From the NCBI GenBank assembly GCA_015065175.1, contig SVQV01000005.1:1-45761 (forward strand): a DNA stretch of 45,761 nt. The letters run 5' to 3'. The stretch comes from Oscillospiraceae bacterium. GTDB lineage: Bacteria > Bacillota > Clostridia > Oscillospirales > CAG-272. Shown here in pieces: positions 17,143 to 25,347 of this stretch. A program made the position numbers and the translations under genes. The notes under the pieces were generated by a model. That model was not told the origin of the DNA. It ran no database searches and was given only the letters and a program-made list of their open reading frames with translations. Within the stretch, counting starts at the first letter, position 1. The number at the start of each line of letters is the position of its first letter.

Positions 17143-19197
17143 ATGAGAATTGCTATGGCGGGCAACCCCAACAGCGGCAAAACTACTATGTACAATGCCT
17201 TGACAGGCAGCAGCGAAAAGGTCGGAAACTGGGCGGGCGTTACGGTTGAAAAGAAGGAGCATCCTATCAAGAAGAGCTTCTGTCAGGGAGACGGGGAAAT
17301 TATAGCCGTTGACCTTCCGGGCGCTTATTCTATGTCGCCGTTTACGTCTGAGGAAAGCATTACAAGCGATTTCGTGAAAAACGAAAATCCCGACGTAATA
17401 ATCAACATCGTGGATGCGACCAATCTCAGCAGAAGCCTTTTCTTCACTACACAGCTTTTAGAGCTTGGAATCCCTACCGTCATCGCACTTAACAAGGCAG
17501 ACCTTAACAGAAAGAAGCAGAACAGGATAGACACCGCTTCCCTTTCCGAAAAGCTCGGATGCCCTGTTGTGGATACAGTCTCCACCTCTGCCGAGGGTCT
17601 TAAAGAGCTGATAAGCGTTGCGCTTTCGCTTGTCGGAAAAAGTCAGAGCGCGCCTTTTATGCAGAAGGATGTCAGACTTACCGACAAAGAAGCCGTCGCT
17701 CTTGCGGACCGCAAGCGCTTCGCCTTTGTAAACGGAATAGTTAAAGAGGTCGAAAAGCGCAAGGTCCTTACGGCGAACAGAAACATCGGAGATAAAATAG
17801 ACGAAATTCTTACAAATAAGTGGCTGGGCATTCCGATATTCGCTCTCGTTATGTGGGCAGTGTTCTGGATATCTCAGGCGGGACCGGGCGTATGGCTCTC
17901 CGAGGGTCTTGACGTCGGCGAGACACACCTGTGGGGTCTTGTTGACTGCATCGGTTGGTTCAAAGGAATAGTTGAAGGCTGGATGAGCGGCGCAAACGGC
18001 ATTTTACAGGCTATAGTGCTTGAAGGTATCATCGAGGGTGTTGCCGCCGTTGTCGGATTTTTGCCTCTCGTTATGGTTATGTACTTCCTCATTGCTCTGC
18101 TTGAGGACTGCGGATATATGGCTCGCGCGACTGTCGTGCTTGACCCCATCTTCAAGCGCGTCGGTCTTTCGGGCAAGTCGGTCATTCCCTTTATTATCGG
18201 AACAGGCTGCGCTATCCCCGGCGTTATGGCATGCCGTACAATAAGAGACGAGCGCGAAAGACGCGCGACCGCAATGATAGCACCCTTTATGCCCTGCGGC
18301 GCGAAGCTTCCCGTTATCGCACTTTTCGCGGGCGCGTTCTTTGACAATGCCGAGTGGGTAGGCACCGTTATGTACTTTGTAGGTATCCTTATTATACTTC
18401 TCTGCGCGCTTCTCATAAACAAGCTCACAGGACACAAGGCGAAGAAATCCTTCTTCATTATCGAGCTTCCCGAATATAAAGCGCCTTCCTTCCGGTTCGC
18501 ATTCAAGTCTATGTGTCAGAGAGGTAAGGCTTACATAGTAAAGGCAGGAACTATCATTCTCGTTTGTAACTTCATAGTTTATATGATGCAGACCTACGGC
18601 TGGAATTTCAAAATCGCGGAGGACCCGTCAAATTCTATTCTCGCAACTATAGCTACACCTATAGCTTACCTTATCGCGCCTATAGTCGGAATTGCGCTCT
18701 GGCAATTGGCGGCGGCAGCCGTTACGGGCTTTATCGCCAAGGAATGCGTAGTTTCCACGTTGGCAACAGTATTCGCTTTCGAGCATCTTATAAATGAGGA
18801 GCTTGAGGCAGTCGGCGAGATAGGCGCCGCGAATATGGGCGGCATTTCTGCCGCGGCAGGCCTTGCGTTCCTTATGTTCAACCTCTTTACACCTCCCTGC
18901 TTTGCGGCACTCGGCGCAATGAGCTCCGAAATGAACAGCAAAAGGTGGTTTTGGGCAGGAATAGGTCTCCAGTTCGCTGTCGGCTACACTGTCGGCTTCC
19001 TTGTATTCTTCTTCGGAACGCTGTTCACAGGCGGCTCGTTTGGCGAAGGCTGGATGCCTATCGTAGGCTGGGCAATAGTGCTTGCTATCGCCGCCGTCTT
19101 CTCCGTTCTTATATTCAAAAAGGACAGAGAGCAGAAAGCCGAAAACGCGCTTAAATCAAATGAAAACAAATCAGTAAAAAGTGAAATAGTAAAATGA
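17143..19197 (+). CDS. feoB: FeoB ferrous iron transporter
   Basis: 684-residue inner-membrane Fe2+ uptake protein. The N-terminal G domain has G1 GNPNSGKT (7-14), G3 DLPG (57-60) and G4 NKAD (117-120), then a helical GDI-like segment, then about 8-10 transmembrane segments. Gate motifs are visible: FIIGTGCAIPGVMACRTI and APFMPCGAKLPVI in the first pore repeat and FNLFTPPCFAALGAM in the second. It starts after CAGGAG, and its stop overlaps the next gene (ATGA), so translation is coupled. The downstream Cys-rich peptide is a regular partner in Firmicutes. Confidence 0.97.
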   Translation: MRIAMAGNPNSGKTTMYNALTGSSEKVGNWAGVTVEKKEHPIKKSFCQGDGEIIAVDLPGAYSMSPFTSEESITSDFVKNENPDVIINIVDATNLSRSLFFTTQLLELGIPTVIALNKADLNRKKQNRIDTASLSEKLGCPVVDTVSTSAEGLKELISVALSLVGKSQSAPFMQKDVRLTDKEAVALADRKRFAFVNGIVKEVEKRKVLTANRNIGDKIDEILTNKWLGIPIFALVMWAVFWISQAGPGVWLSEGLDVGETHLWGLVDCIGWFKGIVEGWMSGANGILQAIVLEGIIEGVAAVVGFLPLVMVMYFLIALLEDCGYMARATVVLDPIFKRVGLSGKSVIPFIIGTGCAIPGVMACRTIRDERERRATAMIAPFMPCGAKLPVIALFAGAFFDNAEWVGTVMYFVGILIILLCALLINKLTGHKAKKSFFIIELPEYKAPSFRFAFKSMCQRGKAYIVKAGTIILVCNFIVYMMQTYGWNFKIAEDPSNSILATIATPIAYLIAPIVGIALWQLAAAAVTGFIAKECVVSTLATVFAFEHLINEELEAVGEIGAANMGGISAAAGLAFLMFNLFTPPCFAALGAMSSEMNSKRWFWAGIGLQFAVGYTVGFLVFFFGTLFTGGSFGEGWMPIVGWAIVLAIAAVFSVLIFKKDREQKAENALKSNENKSVKSEIVK

Positions 19198-19382
19198 AGG
19201 ATATAATAATTATTATCGCCATAGCAATAGTGATAGGTGCCGCCCTGTTTTATATCATTCGCGCAAAAAGGCGCGGAGAAAAATGCATCGGCTGTCCTCA
19301 CTCAAAGGAGTGCAGCGGAAAATGCTCTTGCGCAAAGCAGGAACAAAAAAGCAACGACGACAAATGCAACCGTTGCAAATAA
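19194..19382 (+). CDS. FeoB-associated Cys-rich membrane protein
   Basis: 62-residue protein with one N-terminal transmembrane helix (DIIIIIAIAIVIGAALFYII, about 3-22), a basic stop (RAKRRGEKC) and a Cys-rich tail (CIGCPHSKEC, CSC, CNRC; eight Cys in all). This is the usual small partner encoded behind feoB in Clostridia, likely a metal-binding or FeoB-stabilising subunit; its exact role is not established. It overlaps feoB by 4 nt. Confidence 0.88.
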   Translation: MKDIIIIIAIAIVIGAALFYIIRAKRRGEKCIGCPHSKECSGKCSCAKQEQKSNDDKCNRCK

Positions 19383-19521
19383 TTAACTGTTTATAAAATC
19401 TCTTTATAAAACAAAGCTGAAGCTGTTATTGCCTGCGGGCAAGCATATCATAACGCTTGTTTCGCAATCAATAACGGAGAGCGAAGGCGAGCCTCACAGC
19501 TCTAAGCTAAAGCGAACAGAA

Positions 19522-19567
19522 AAAGAGCAAACGTACAAGATTTTTTCGTCTTGTGTGTTTGCTCTTT
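19522..19567 (+). terminator. feo operon terminator
   Basis: Long hairpin with 19-nt arms and two mismatches (AAAGAGCAAAC.../...GTTTGCTCTTT), ending in TTTCTGTTTG. The 140 nt between the last feo gene and this site contain only a short TTGCC/GGCAA hairpin and no gene. Confidence 0.7.
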
Positions 19568-19587
19568 CTGTTTGTTTATATTATTTT

Positions 19588-19631
19588 TAAAAAAGGACTG
19601 CCGCAAACATTTTTACACATTTGCGGCAGTC
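19588..19631 (-). terminator. Terminator of the QueG-like operon
   Basis: Perfect 12-bp stem GACTGCCGCAAA / TTTGCGGCAGTC followed on the minus strand by CCTTTTTTA, 36 nt beyond the oxidoreductase stop. Confidence 0.88.
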
Positions 19632-19667
19632 TCGGATATATCAATCAACAGCGGTCTCTCGGACTAA

Positions 19668-20930
19668 TCAAATAATCTGGCCGTCGTCCAATACTTCCCA
19701 ATCCTCAGGAGGATTGCCGAGGTCGATAACGTCCATGACCTGTCCTCCGTTAAGGGCAGACTGGTGCGCCATAAGACCGGGGATATTATAACGCGCGGCG
19801 TTCCAGATATTGGTGGGAGAAAGCTTGCCCGTATCGTATGCGCGGCAGAAGTCGTCAACGATGAAATGGTGAGTTCCGTTATGTCCGTTACGTACTCCCT
19901 CTATCTCCTTCGGCAGACGGTGGAGCGGCTGAATGGGAGAGGTGGAATGGAAGCCTATTCCTCTGCCTATTCTGTATATAGCTTCATCGTAATCCGAGGT
20001 TATAAGCTCATAGACCTCCTTCGGCTGAAGCTCGGCGGTAACGTCCTTCATAATAACGGTGTTCGGATTTTCGGGGTCCCACTGCGCAAGGCTGTGTCTC
20101 GCAACCGAGAATTCATATGCGCCGTCTGTTCCGTAGAACTGAGAAATATAGGTCTCGGGAGCGTGCCAGCCGACACATCTGTTTTCGCTTATTCTCGCGA
20201 TACCGCCGTTTGAAAGCTCAAGCAGCATTGTGGTATTAGAGAAGGGGTTGTTGTAGTTGTTCTGTCCGTCGGTTCCGAAAATATCTGTTCTCGGACTTTC
20301 CTTGTAGCCGAATGCCACTACCTTTTTCGCGTATACTCCGGGCATTGTGCTGAGTATCATAGCGGTAGAGTGTGTGGGGTAGAACATAGGCGGAATACCC
20401 GCAAAACGTCTCCATTCCTCTCCGCCCGAGCTTCTGAAGCTGTTCTCCATGTTTCTTATATCGTGGTTGTAATGAGCTTCGCCATAGGTAAACTTACCGA
20501 ATGTGCCCTTCTTGAATTCACGGCGGCAGAAGAGAGCGGGCGCTCTGTAGTATCCGGTCTCACCCATAGAATAGGTGAGGCGTGTTTTCTCAACAAGCTC
20601 CTTTATCTCGATTATCTCGTCAATATCTGTTGTGCAGGGAACGGCGCTGTATACGTGCTTTCCTGCCTTCAGAGCCTCTATTACCAGCTTTCCGTGCAGG
20701 GTTCTCTGGGTGAATATAGCTACCGAATTTATTTTGTCCGACGCGAGAGCCGCTTCAAAGCTATCTATAATTTCAACGTCGAATTTCTGAGCATACTCCT
20801 CCGCGCGTTCACGTATGAGGTCACAAACGTATACCTTCTCAACAGAAGGGTGCGCCTTAAAAACAGGCACAAAATTCTTGCAGAATCTTCCGCAGCCTAT
20901 AAAGGCTATTCTGATTTTCTCTTTACTCAT
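19668..20930 (-). CDS. Gfo/Idh/MocA family oxidoreductase
   Basis: 420-residue NAD(P)-dependent oxidoreductase with an N-terminal Rossmann fold (RIAFIGCGRFCKNF, acidic end of strand 2 YVCD) and a C-terminal alpha/beta substrate domain. Members act on sugars, inositols or related alcohols. The usual catalytic EKP lysine motif after GKHV is replaced by SAVP (GKHVYSAVPCTTDID); a subset of the family has this and it argues against a standard dehydrogenase step. It is the last gene of the six-gene operon, 5 nt behind the first QueG-like gene, and ends at a strong terminator. The substrate is unknown. Confidence 0.85.
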   Translation of the reverse strand: MSKEKIRIAFIGCGRFCKNFVPVFKAHPSVEKVYVCDLIRERAEEYAQKFDVEIIDSFEAALASDKINSVAIFTQRTLHGKLVIEALKAGKHVYSAVPCTTDIDEIIEIKELVEKTRLTYSMGETGYYRAPALFCRREFKKGTFGKFTYGEAHYNHDIRNMENSFRSSGGEEWRRFAGIPPMFYPTHSTAMILSTMPGVYAKKVVAFGYKESPRTDIFGTDGQNNYNNPFSNTTMLLELSNGGIARISENRCVGWHAPETYISQFYGTDGAYEFSVARHSLAQWDPENPNTVIMKDVTAELQPKEVYELITSDYDEAIYRIGRGIGFHSTSPIQPLHRLPKEIEGVRNGHNGTHHFIVDDFCRAYDTGKLSPTNIWNAARYNIPGLMAHQSALNGGQVMDVIDLGNPPEDWEVLDDGQII

Positions 20931-20935
20931 AGCTA

Positions 20936-21922
20936 TTACTCCTTATTTGTTTTTTGTGTAAAATTCCACGGTTTTTCTCTTTTTTGCGTCTCAAACTGCT
21001 TGGTGTCAAGCTGCCAGTCCTCGCCCTCTCTGAATTTTCTTTTGAAGGTTTTGGAAAGAAGCCCCTTCTGTTCAAGATGAATATAGCAGGCTCTGTCGCA
21101 GGCTCTTCCGCAGATGGACGAGCGGTAAAAATGCTTTGCGGGCGGGTAAAAATAAATGTTATCAAGTATTTCCTTCGCGCCCTCGCTGTCAAACTCCGCC
21201 TCTCCGTTTATAATATCCATCCTGTTGTCAAATTTCGTAAAAGCGTCAGGCGGCATAAACGGATTCTTTTTTCCGTTCGCTCCGTTATAATATACGGCGC
21301 ATCTCCAGGCATCAAGCACGCCGTCCTCTCCTATCGCATGACCGGGGCAAGCCTTGATGCATTCTCCGCAACTGTCGCAAAGATTATATGTCGCTTTCGG
21401 CGTTTCCTCTATTTCGGCATCGGTAAGGATAAAGCAATACCTTATAAAAGGTCCGTATTCCTTGTTGATTATTCTGCCTCCGACGCCTCTCTCGCCTATA
21501 CCGCACAGCTCTGCCGTTTCTTCAAAATCGAGCTGAGCCTCCGCATTTATTCCTCTGAATATATCGGTATAATCCACCTCGGGATTAGTGCCGTTTTCCT
21601 CTTTCATTATCGTCTGATGACGTCTCTGAGGCAGCGCAAGGAAGCCCTCTCTCTCAATCAATGCCGATGTCTGAAGCATCGCAAAGGGCATTACGGTCTC
21701 CTCCAGATTTTCGACTCCCATAGTCGTATACTGATAATATACCGTTCCCTCCTCGACACCTCTGTAGGAGCCGCGGAGAACACGGAAGCCGAGTCCTATG
21801 ACCGTCTTTACATCGGGAAAAATTTTAAACAGCTCGCTTTCCTTCGGAAAGTGCTTTGCCGATGTAACTGTCACAACGTCGGCGTCATATTTTTTCGCGC
21901 ATTCAATTATAGCCTGTCTCAT
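20936..21922 (-). CDS. Epoxyqueuosine reductase-like 4Fe-4S protein, paralogue 1
   Basis: 328 residues, cytosolic. The family's central fold (CGIGERGVGGRIINKEYGPFIR, about 140-161) is followed by a 4Fe-4S site Cys182-Cys185-Cys188-Cys192 (CDSCGECIKACPG), a DAWRCAVYYNGA block and a C-terminal second Cys set (CGRACDRAC). QueG and reductive dehalogenases of this fold use cobalamin plus Fe-S clusters; whether this protein binds a corrinoid cannot be seen. It lies 1 nt after paralogue 2 in the operon. It is not the housekeeping QueG, since three differing copies stand together. The role is unknown. Confidence 0.72.
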   Translation of the reverse strand: MRQAIIECAKKYDADVVTVTSAKHFPKESELFKIFPDVKTVIGLGFRVLRGSYRGVEEGTVYYQYTTMGVENLEETVMPFAMLQTSALIEREGFLALPQRRHQTIMKEENGTNPEVDYTDIFRGINAEAQLDFEETAELCGIGERGVGGRIINKEYGPFIRYCFILTDAEIEETPKATYNLCDSCGECIKACPGHAIGEDGVLDAWRCAVYYNGANGKKNPFMPPDAFTKFDNRMDIINGEAEFDSEGAKEILDNIYFYPPAKHFYRSSICGRACDRACYIHLEQKGLLSKTFKRKFREGEDWQLDTKQFETQKREKPWNFTQKTNKE

Positions 21923-21923
21923 G

Positions 21924-22820
21924 TCATTCTCCCTTCAAATGCTTTCTGCAAGCAAGCTCGCACTTCTTGCCGCAAAGACACGGAACATATCCGAAATGCG
22001 TTTCGGGCAGGAAACGGAGATACGGATAAAGCGCCTTGGCGCTCTCGCTGTCAAACTTCTTTTCTCCGTTCAGGATAGCTTCTCTGTCGGGATGTCCCTC
22101 AAGAAAGCCTTCCTTGATAAACGGATTTGATTTGTGCGCGCCTCTGTAATAAACGCTGCACTGCCAGGAGTCCAAGCCGTCCTCGGACACCGCGTTTCCG
22201 GGGCATGCCTTGATGCATTCTCCGCATCCGTCGCAAAGCTCCCCTTCAAACGGAGCGTCGCACTCAAGCGGAGCGTCCGTAATGATATAAACGAAGCGCA
22301 AAAATGTACCGTACTCGGGGGTTATGACCTTTCCGTGCAGACCTACCGAGCCGAGACCGCACACACGCGCCGCTCGGTTCGTGTCAATTATGACATCGGG
22401 CGCGGGCTTTCCTTCCGCGACGGGACTTGCGTGAACAAGCTCATATGTGCCCTTTACCTCGGGGTTTGTCGTTTTGTCGCCCTTTATTCTCATACCCGGA
22501 ACATTTCTCTGAAGGCAGGCATCATAGCCCTCGTTCTCTATCATATTTCCGAGCTTCAAAAGAAATATCTCCGCAAAGGTCTCGTCTATATATTTTACTC
22601 CGAGACTTGTGTATGTATAAAACTGAGTCTCCGACTCCATTGCCTTATATAAGCCCTTCGGCACGGGAAGCGCGCAGCCTATTACGCATTTTGCGTTAGG
22701 GAGTATGCTTTTCGGGTCTCTTTGTATGTCTTCACCCTCAAAATACTTGATATCTCCTATGCCGCACAGGACCGCTCCAAGCTCCCTTGCCTTATTTTTG
22801 ATTATTTCCGCAGTAAGCAT
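21924..22820 (-). CDS. Epoxyqueuosine reductase-like 4Fe-4S protein, paralogue 2
   Basis: 298 residues, the shortest of the three paralogues. Same layout: CGLGSVGLHGKVITPEYGTFLR (about 154-175), 4Fe-4S site Cys196-Cys199-Cys202-Cys206 (CDGCGECIKACPG), the DSWQCSVYYRGA block and terminal CLCGKKCELACRKHL. The start ATG at 22820 follows GGAG by 5 nt and lies inside the end of the cupin gene (19-nt overlap), so translation is coupled. Identity with the other two is partial throughout, so these are old paralogues rather than a recent duplication. Confidence 0.72.
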   Translation of the reverse strand: MLTAEIIKNKARELGAVLCGIGDIKYFEGEDIQRDPKSILPNAKCVIGCALPVPKGLYKAMESETQFYTYTSLGVKYIDETFAEIFLLKLGNMIENEGYDACLQRNVPGMRIKGDKTTNPEVKGTYELVHASPVAEGKPAPDVIIDTNRAARVCGLGSVGLHGKVITPEYGTFLRFVYIITDAPLECDAPFEGELCDGCGECIKACPGNAVSEDGLDSWQCSVYYRGAHKSNPFIKEGFLEGHPDREAILNGEKKFDSESAKALYPYLRFLPETHFGYVPCLCGKKCELACRKHLKGE

Positions 22821-23164
22821 TCAAGCTCCATCCTTTCTGTATCCTCGGGAAAAACATCCTTGTTTTCTACTATTATCAGAAGCGCGTCACTGCTTAATTC
22901 AAGATAGTGCCACGTACCCTTATGAACACAGTATATTTTTCCTTTTTCGATTTTTATATCCGCCGCCTTTCCGTCCTCTACGGTATGTAAAACGGCTTCT
23001 CCTTCTATAAGCGTAAAGACCTCGTCTGTCTTAAGATGCCTTTTCATATATGTAAAATCCTCTTTCGAGTAGGATTTTGCGTATCTTGCCGAGGCTACCT
23101 GCCAGAAATCCGACTTGAAAACAGAATTGAAGCCTTCCTTTTCACAGTCTATTATTTCTGTCAT
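22802..23164 (-). CDS. Small cupin-domain protein
   Basis: 120-residue single cupin. The barrel motifs are recognisable: HLKTDEVFTLIEGEAVLHTV (first motif, with the normal first His replaced or shifted) and KGKIYCVHKGTWHYLELS (second motif, His of TWH). Such proteins bind sugars, small acids or a metal, as isomerases or sensors. The start Met6 of the track ORF is preferred: its ATGA overlaps the stop of the upstream paralogue and GGAGG lies 8-9 nt before it. It is placed between paralogues 3 and 2, so it probably acts on the same compound. Confidence 0.7.
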   Translation of the reverse strand: MTEIIDCEKEGFNSVFKSDFWQVASARYAKSYSKEDFTYMKRHLKTDEVFTLIEGEAVLHTVEDGKAADIKIEKGKIYCVHKGTWHYLELSSDALLIIVENKDVFPEDTERMELECLLRK

Positions 23165-24243
23165 CTGTCCATCCTCCACGGCTTGCCCTTTCTGAGCGGG
23201 GTCTCGAATCTTCCTTCCATACAGCCGCCCTTTTTCTCAAGCATAGAAACACAGCCTCTTATACAGCCGCCGCATTTTGCCATGTTATATCCGACCCAGC
23301 TCGGAAAATACTTTTCAAGAGATGTATAGACCTTCATTACTTCCTTTTCGTTCGCTTCATCCGTAACGCCTTCAAGCAGGTCAAGGCTTCCGTTTTCGTT
23401 TGCGTCAAAGACCTCCTTCGGAACAAAGGGGTTGTAATATCTTCCACCGTGGGTATAGAAGGCGTAGCATCTCCACATATCTATGTCGCCCCACTCGAGA
23501 ATCTTACCCGCCAAATTGACCCTTACGGTCTTGCCCGATTTTATGTCGGGAATACATCCGCCGGGACATTCTCTTACACACGCTCCGCACTTTCTGCAAA
23601 GCGGCTCTCCGTTATACATCTCGTCATACTCGTCAAACTCGGCATCGGTAAATATAAAAGCAACACGCTGAAGCGGGCCGAATTCGGGAGTGAGAAGCAT
23701 CTTGCTCCATCCTATCTCGCCGAGACCGCAGGCAACAGCCGCAATACGGAACTGGAACTGCAAGTCGGGCGGTACCTTTCCGTCAGATACCTCACGTGTA
23801 AACTGAACGCTTCTGTGGTGGTTGGTCTTTGCCTTCGCGTTCTTGCTCACCTCTATCTGCTCCTCGGGAGAAAGGCTGTTTCCGGGGCTTCCGTCCATAT
23901 CGGAAACCACGCCTCGAGCGCCTGTGTTGCGGTAAACAAACGCCTCGTAGCCCTCGTCCTCAATGACCCTTCCCACGTGGTGAAGCACCGCAGGCGCAAA
24001 TATCTCGTTTATTCCGCCGTATGCCATTGAAGGATACTGATAAAACTGCGTGCCCTCCTCAATTCCTCTCTGAACACCTCTCGGTATTCTGAAAACAAAG
24101 CCTATTATGCTCTTTACCCCGGGAAAAAGATATCTGGGGTCCATTTCCTTCGGCGCGCCCTCAAAGCGTGACACGGGAGCAACTCCGCAAGCGTCAGCCC
24201 CTGCCTCGAGCGCCGCCTTTTTTATCATTTCAAGCTTTAACAT
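23161..24243 (-). CDS. Epoxyqueuosine reductase-like 4Fe-4S protein, paralogue 3
   Basis: 360 residues, the longest paralogue. CGLGEIGWSKMLLTPEFGPLQR (about 172-193) precedes the Cys216-Cys219-Cys222-Cys226 cluster site (CRKCGACVRECPG), DMWRCYAFYTHGG and a terminal CGGCIRGCVSML. An insert with SPGNSLSPEEQIEVSKNAKAKTNHHRS (about 119-145) is absent from the other two. The start Met6 of the track ORF lies 6 nt after AGGAGG; it overlaps the U32-like gene by 14 nt. With paralogues 1 and 2 it may form a multi-subunit or serial reductive system. Confidence 0.72.
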   Translation of the reverse strand: MLKLEMIKKAALEAGADACGVAPVSRFEGAPKEMDPRYLFPGVKSIIGFVFRIPRGVQRGIEEGTQFYQYPSMAYGGINEIFAPAVLHHVGRVIEDEGYEAFVYRNTGARGVVSDMDGSPGNSLSPEEQIEVSKNAKAKTNHHRSVQFTREVSDGKVPPDLQFQFRIAAVACGLGEIGWSKMLLTPEFGPLQRVAFIFTDAEFDEYDEMYNGEPLCRKCGACVRECPGGCIPDIKSGKTVRVNLAGKILEWGDIDMWRCYAFYTHGGRYYNPFVPKEVFDANENGSLDLLEGVTDEANEKEVMKVYTSLEKYFPSWVGYNMAKCGGCIRGCVSMLEKKGGCMEGRFETPLRKGKPWRMDR

Positions 24244-25237
24244 ATATATCCTCCTCAAGCTTTATCAATGCGTCATCTATATTTTCGTATATAAGTTTAT
24301 CTTCTCTGAGCGTTGCTTTTATATCACTGTTTTCAAGGAAATAGGGATATATCGCGCCCGTATGGTTTGGCTCAAGCAGCGCAAGCGCGCTTCCCGTGAA
24401 GCGTTTCTTTTCTATGTATGCCTCCAGAATTTTTGCGGGTTTTTCATTTACTCTCGTCGCAAGCTTAAGAGCGGGAAAAAGTCCCTCATAGAGATAAACG
24501 TCCTCAGGTCTTATGAAGCTCGTATATTCAAGTATCTTACTTAAGTTATCCCGGTTTTTCAGATATTTACGGCACACTCCCTCAAAAACGAAGCCGTTAT
24601 CCATAGCGGATATCTCGCCTTCATGGGAAACGAGATTGTCGTGAAAGGTATGCGCCGAGCAGTTGTTCAGGCAGCCGCTGTTCGCCAGCGCGTAAAGCGT
24701 TTTGCCGTTAGAGTCACACCAAGCTTTAAGCTTTTTTATTTCCGAAAAGTCACGGTTAAGCTCCCTCTTTAAATAAAAGCTGTCAAAAGCGTCCTTTACG
24801 TACTCCATGCCCTCGATGCTTCCTATGCACATATTTACCGACGCGCGCACATCTATGCCTTCAAAGTTGTTCTTGATGAAGGCGGCAATAACAGGTGAGG
24901 TAGTTGTCACCGATTTCAAGCCGAAGGCGGTTTTTATAAAATCCACCGCATCCCCTACCTTTTCAAAAAAGGCACGAGAGAGACTGTCCTTACCGTAGCA
25001 GGTGGCGTTAAAGAGCAGATTGAGAGCGATATTTTCAAGAGAAAGCCTTTTTAAGTCCTCATTCTGCTTGCTCTGCGCCTCCCACGGAAGCATTCCCTTC
25101 TGGTTCAACTGACTGTTTCTTCCGTTTGGAAAATCGCCAAAGGAAAAATACACCTCATAGATATCATCTTTATATTTTATTATGCTGTCAAGAAAATCCG
25201 AATCCCCGAACAGCTGATATCCGACAGAAAATTTCAG
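24230..25237 (-). CDS. U32-like TIM-barrel protein, first gene of the QueG-like operon
   Basis: 335-residue protein (CTG start) that I only partly recognise. The layout recalls peptidase U32-type proteins, some of which are Fe-S hydroxylases rather than peptidases: a barrel-like N-terminus (KFSVGYQLFGDSDFLD, VYFSFGDFPNGR), and CLNNCSAHTFHDNL (Cys189, Cys193) followed by Cys222, which could hold a cluster. Start: the track uses an ATG 31 codons earlier, and Met26 (25255) has no ribosome site; GGGAGG lies 7 nt before a CTG that opens KFSVGYQ, where homologous proteins would begin. The start is therefore uncertain. It heads the operon and diverges from AraC regulator 1. Confidence 0.5.
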   Translation of the reverse strand: MKFSVGYQLFGDSDFLDSIIKYKDDIYEVYFSFGDFPNGRNSQLNQKGMLPWEAQSKQNEDLKRLSLENIALNLLFNATCYGKDSLSRAFFEKVGDAVDFIKTAFGLKSVTTTSPVIAAFIKNNFEGIDVRASVNMCIGSIEGMEYVKDAFDSFYLKRELNRDFSEIKKLKAWCDSNGKTLYALANSGCLNNCSAHTFHDNLVSHEGEISAMDNGFVFEGVCRKYLKNRDNLSKILEYTSFIRPEDVYLYEGLFPALKLATRVNEKPAKILEAYIEKKRFTGSALALLEPNHTGAIYPYFLENSDIKATLREDKLIYENIDDALIKLEEDIYVKA

Positions 25238-25266
25238 AAATATTCCTCCCAACATTTTGTTCTGTA

Positions 25267-25295
25267 TTGACAATATCACATTTTTGTGATAAAAT
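25267..25295 (+). promoter_or_regulatory. Promoter of AraC regulator 1
   Basis: TTGACA, 17 bp, TAAAAT, about 50 nt before the start codon. A palindrome fills the spacer and reaches the -10 box. Confidence 0.75.
25275..25290. promoter_or_regulatory. Operator-like palindrome in the divergent AraC 1 / QueG-like operon promoter region
   Basis: ATCACA-TTTT-TGTGAT, a perfect 6-bp inverted repeat, placed so that a bound protein would cover the AraC promoter and lie upstream of the leftward operon. It is a candidate site for autoregulation. Confidence 0.5.
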
Positions 25296-25347
25296 GTGTA
25301 AAAAAACATACGAAAAATATTAAAAAACAAAGAAACGGAACAAAAAA

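Noticed and set aside
20370-22078. Long plus-strand ORFs (236 and 374 codons) opposite the QueG-like genes
   Set aside because: They mirror genes with clear Fe-S motifs on the minus strand and lack ribosome sites and recognisable domains.
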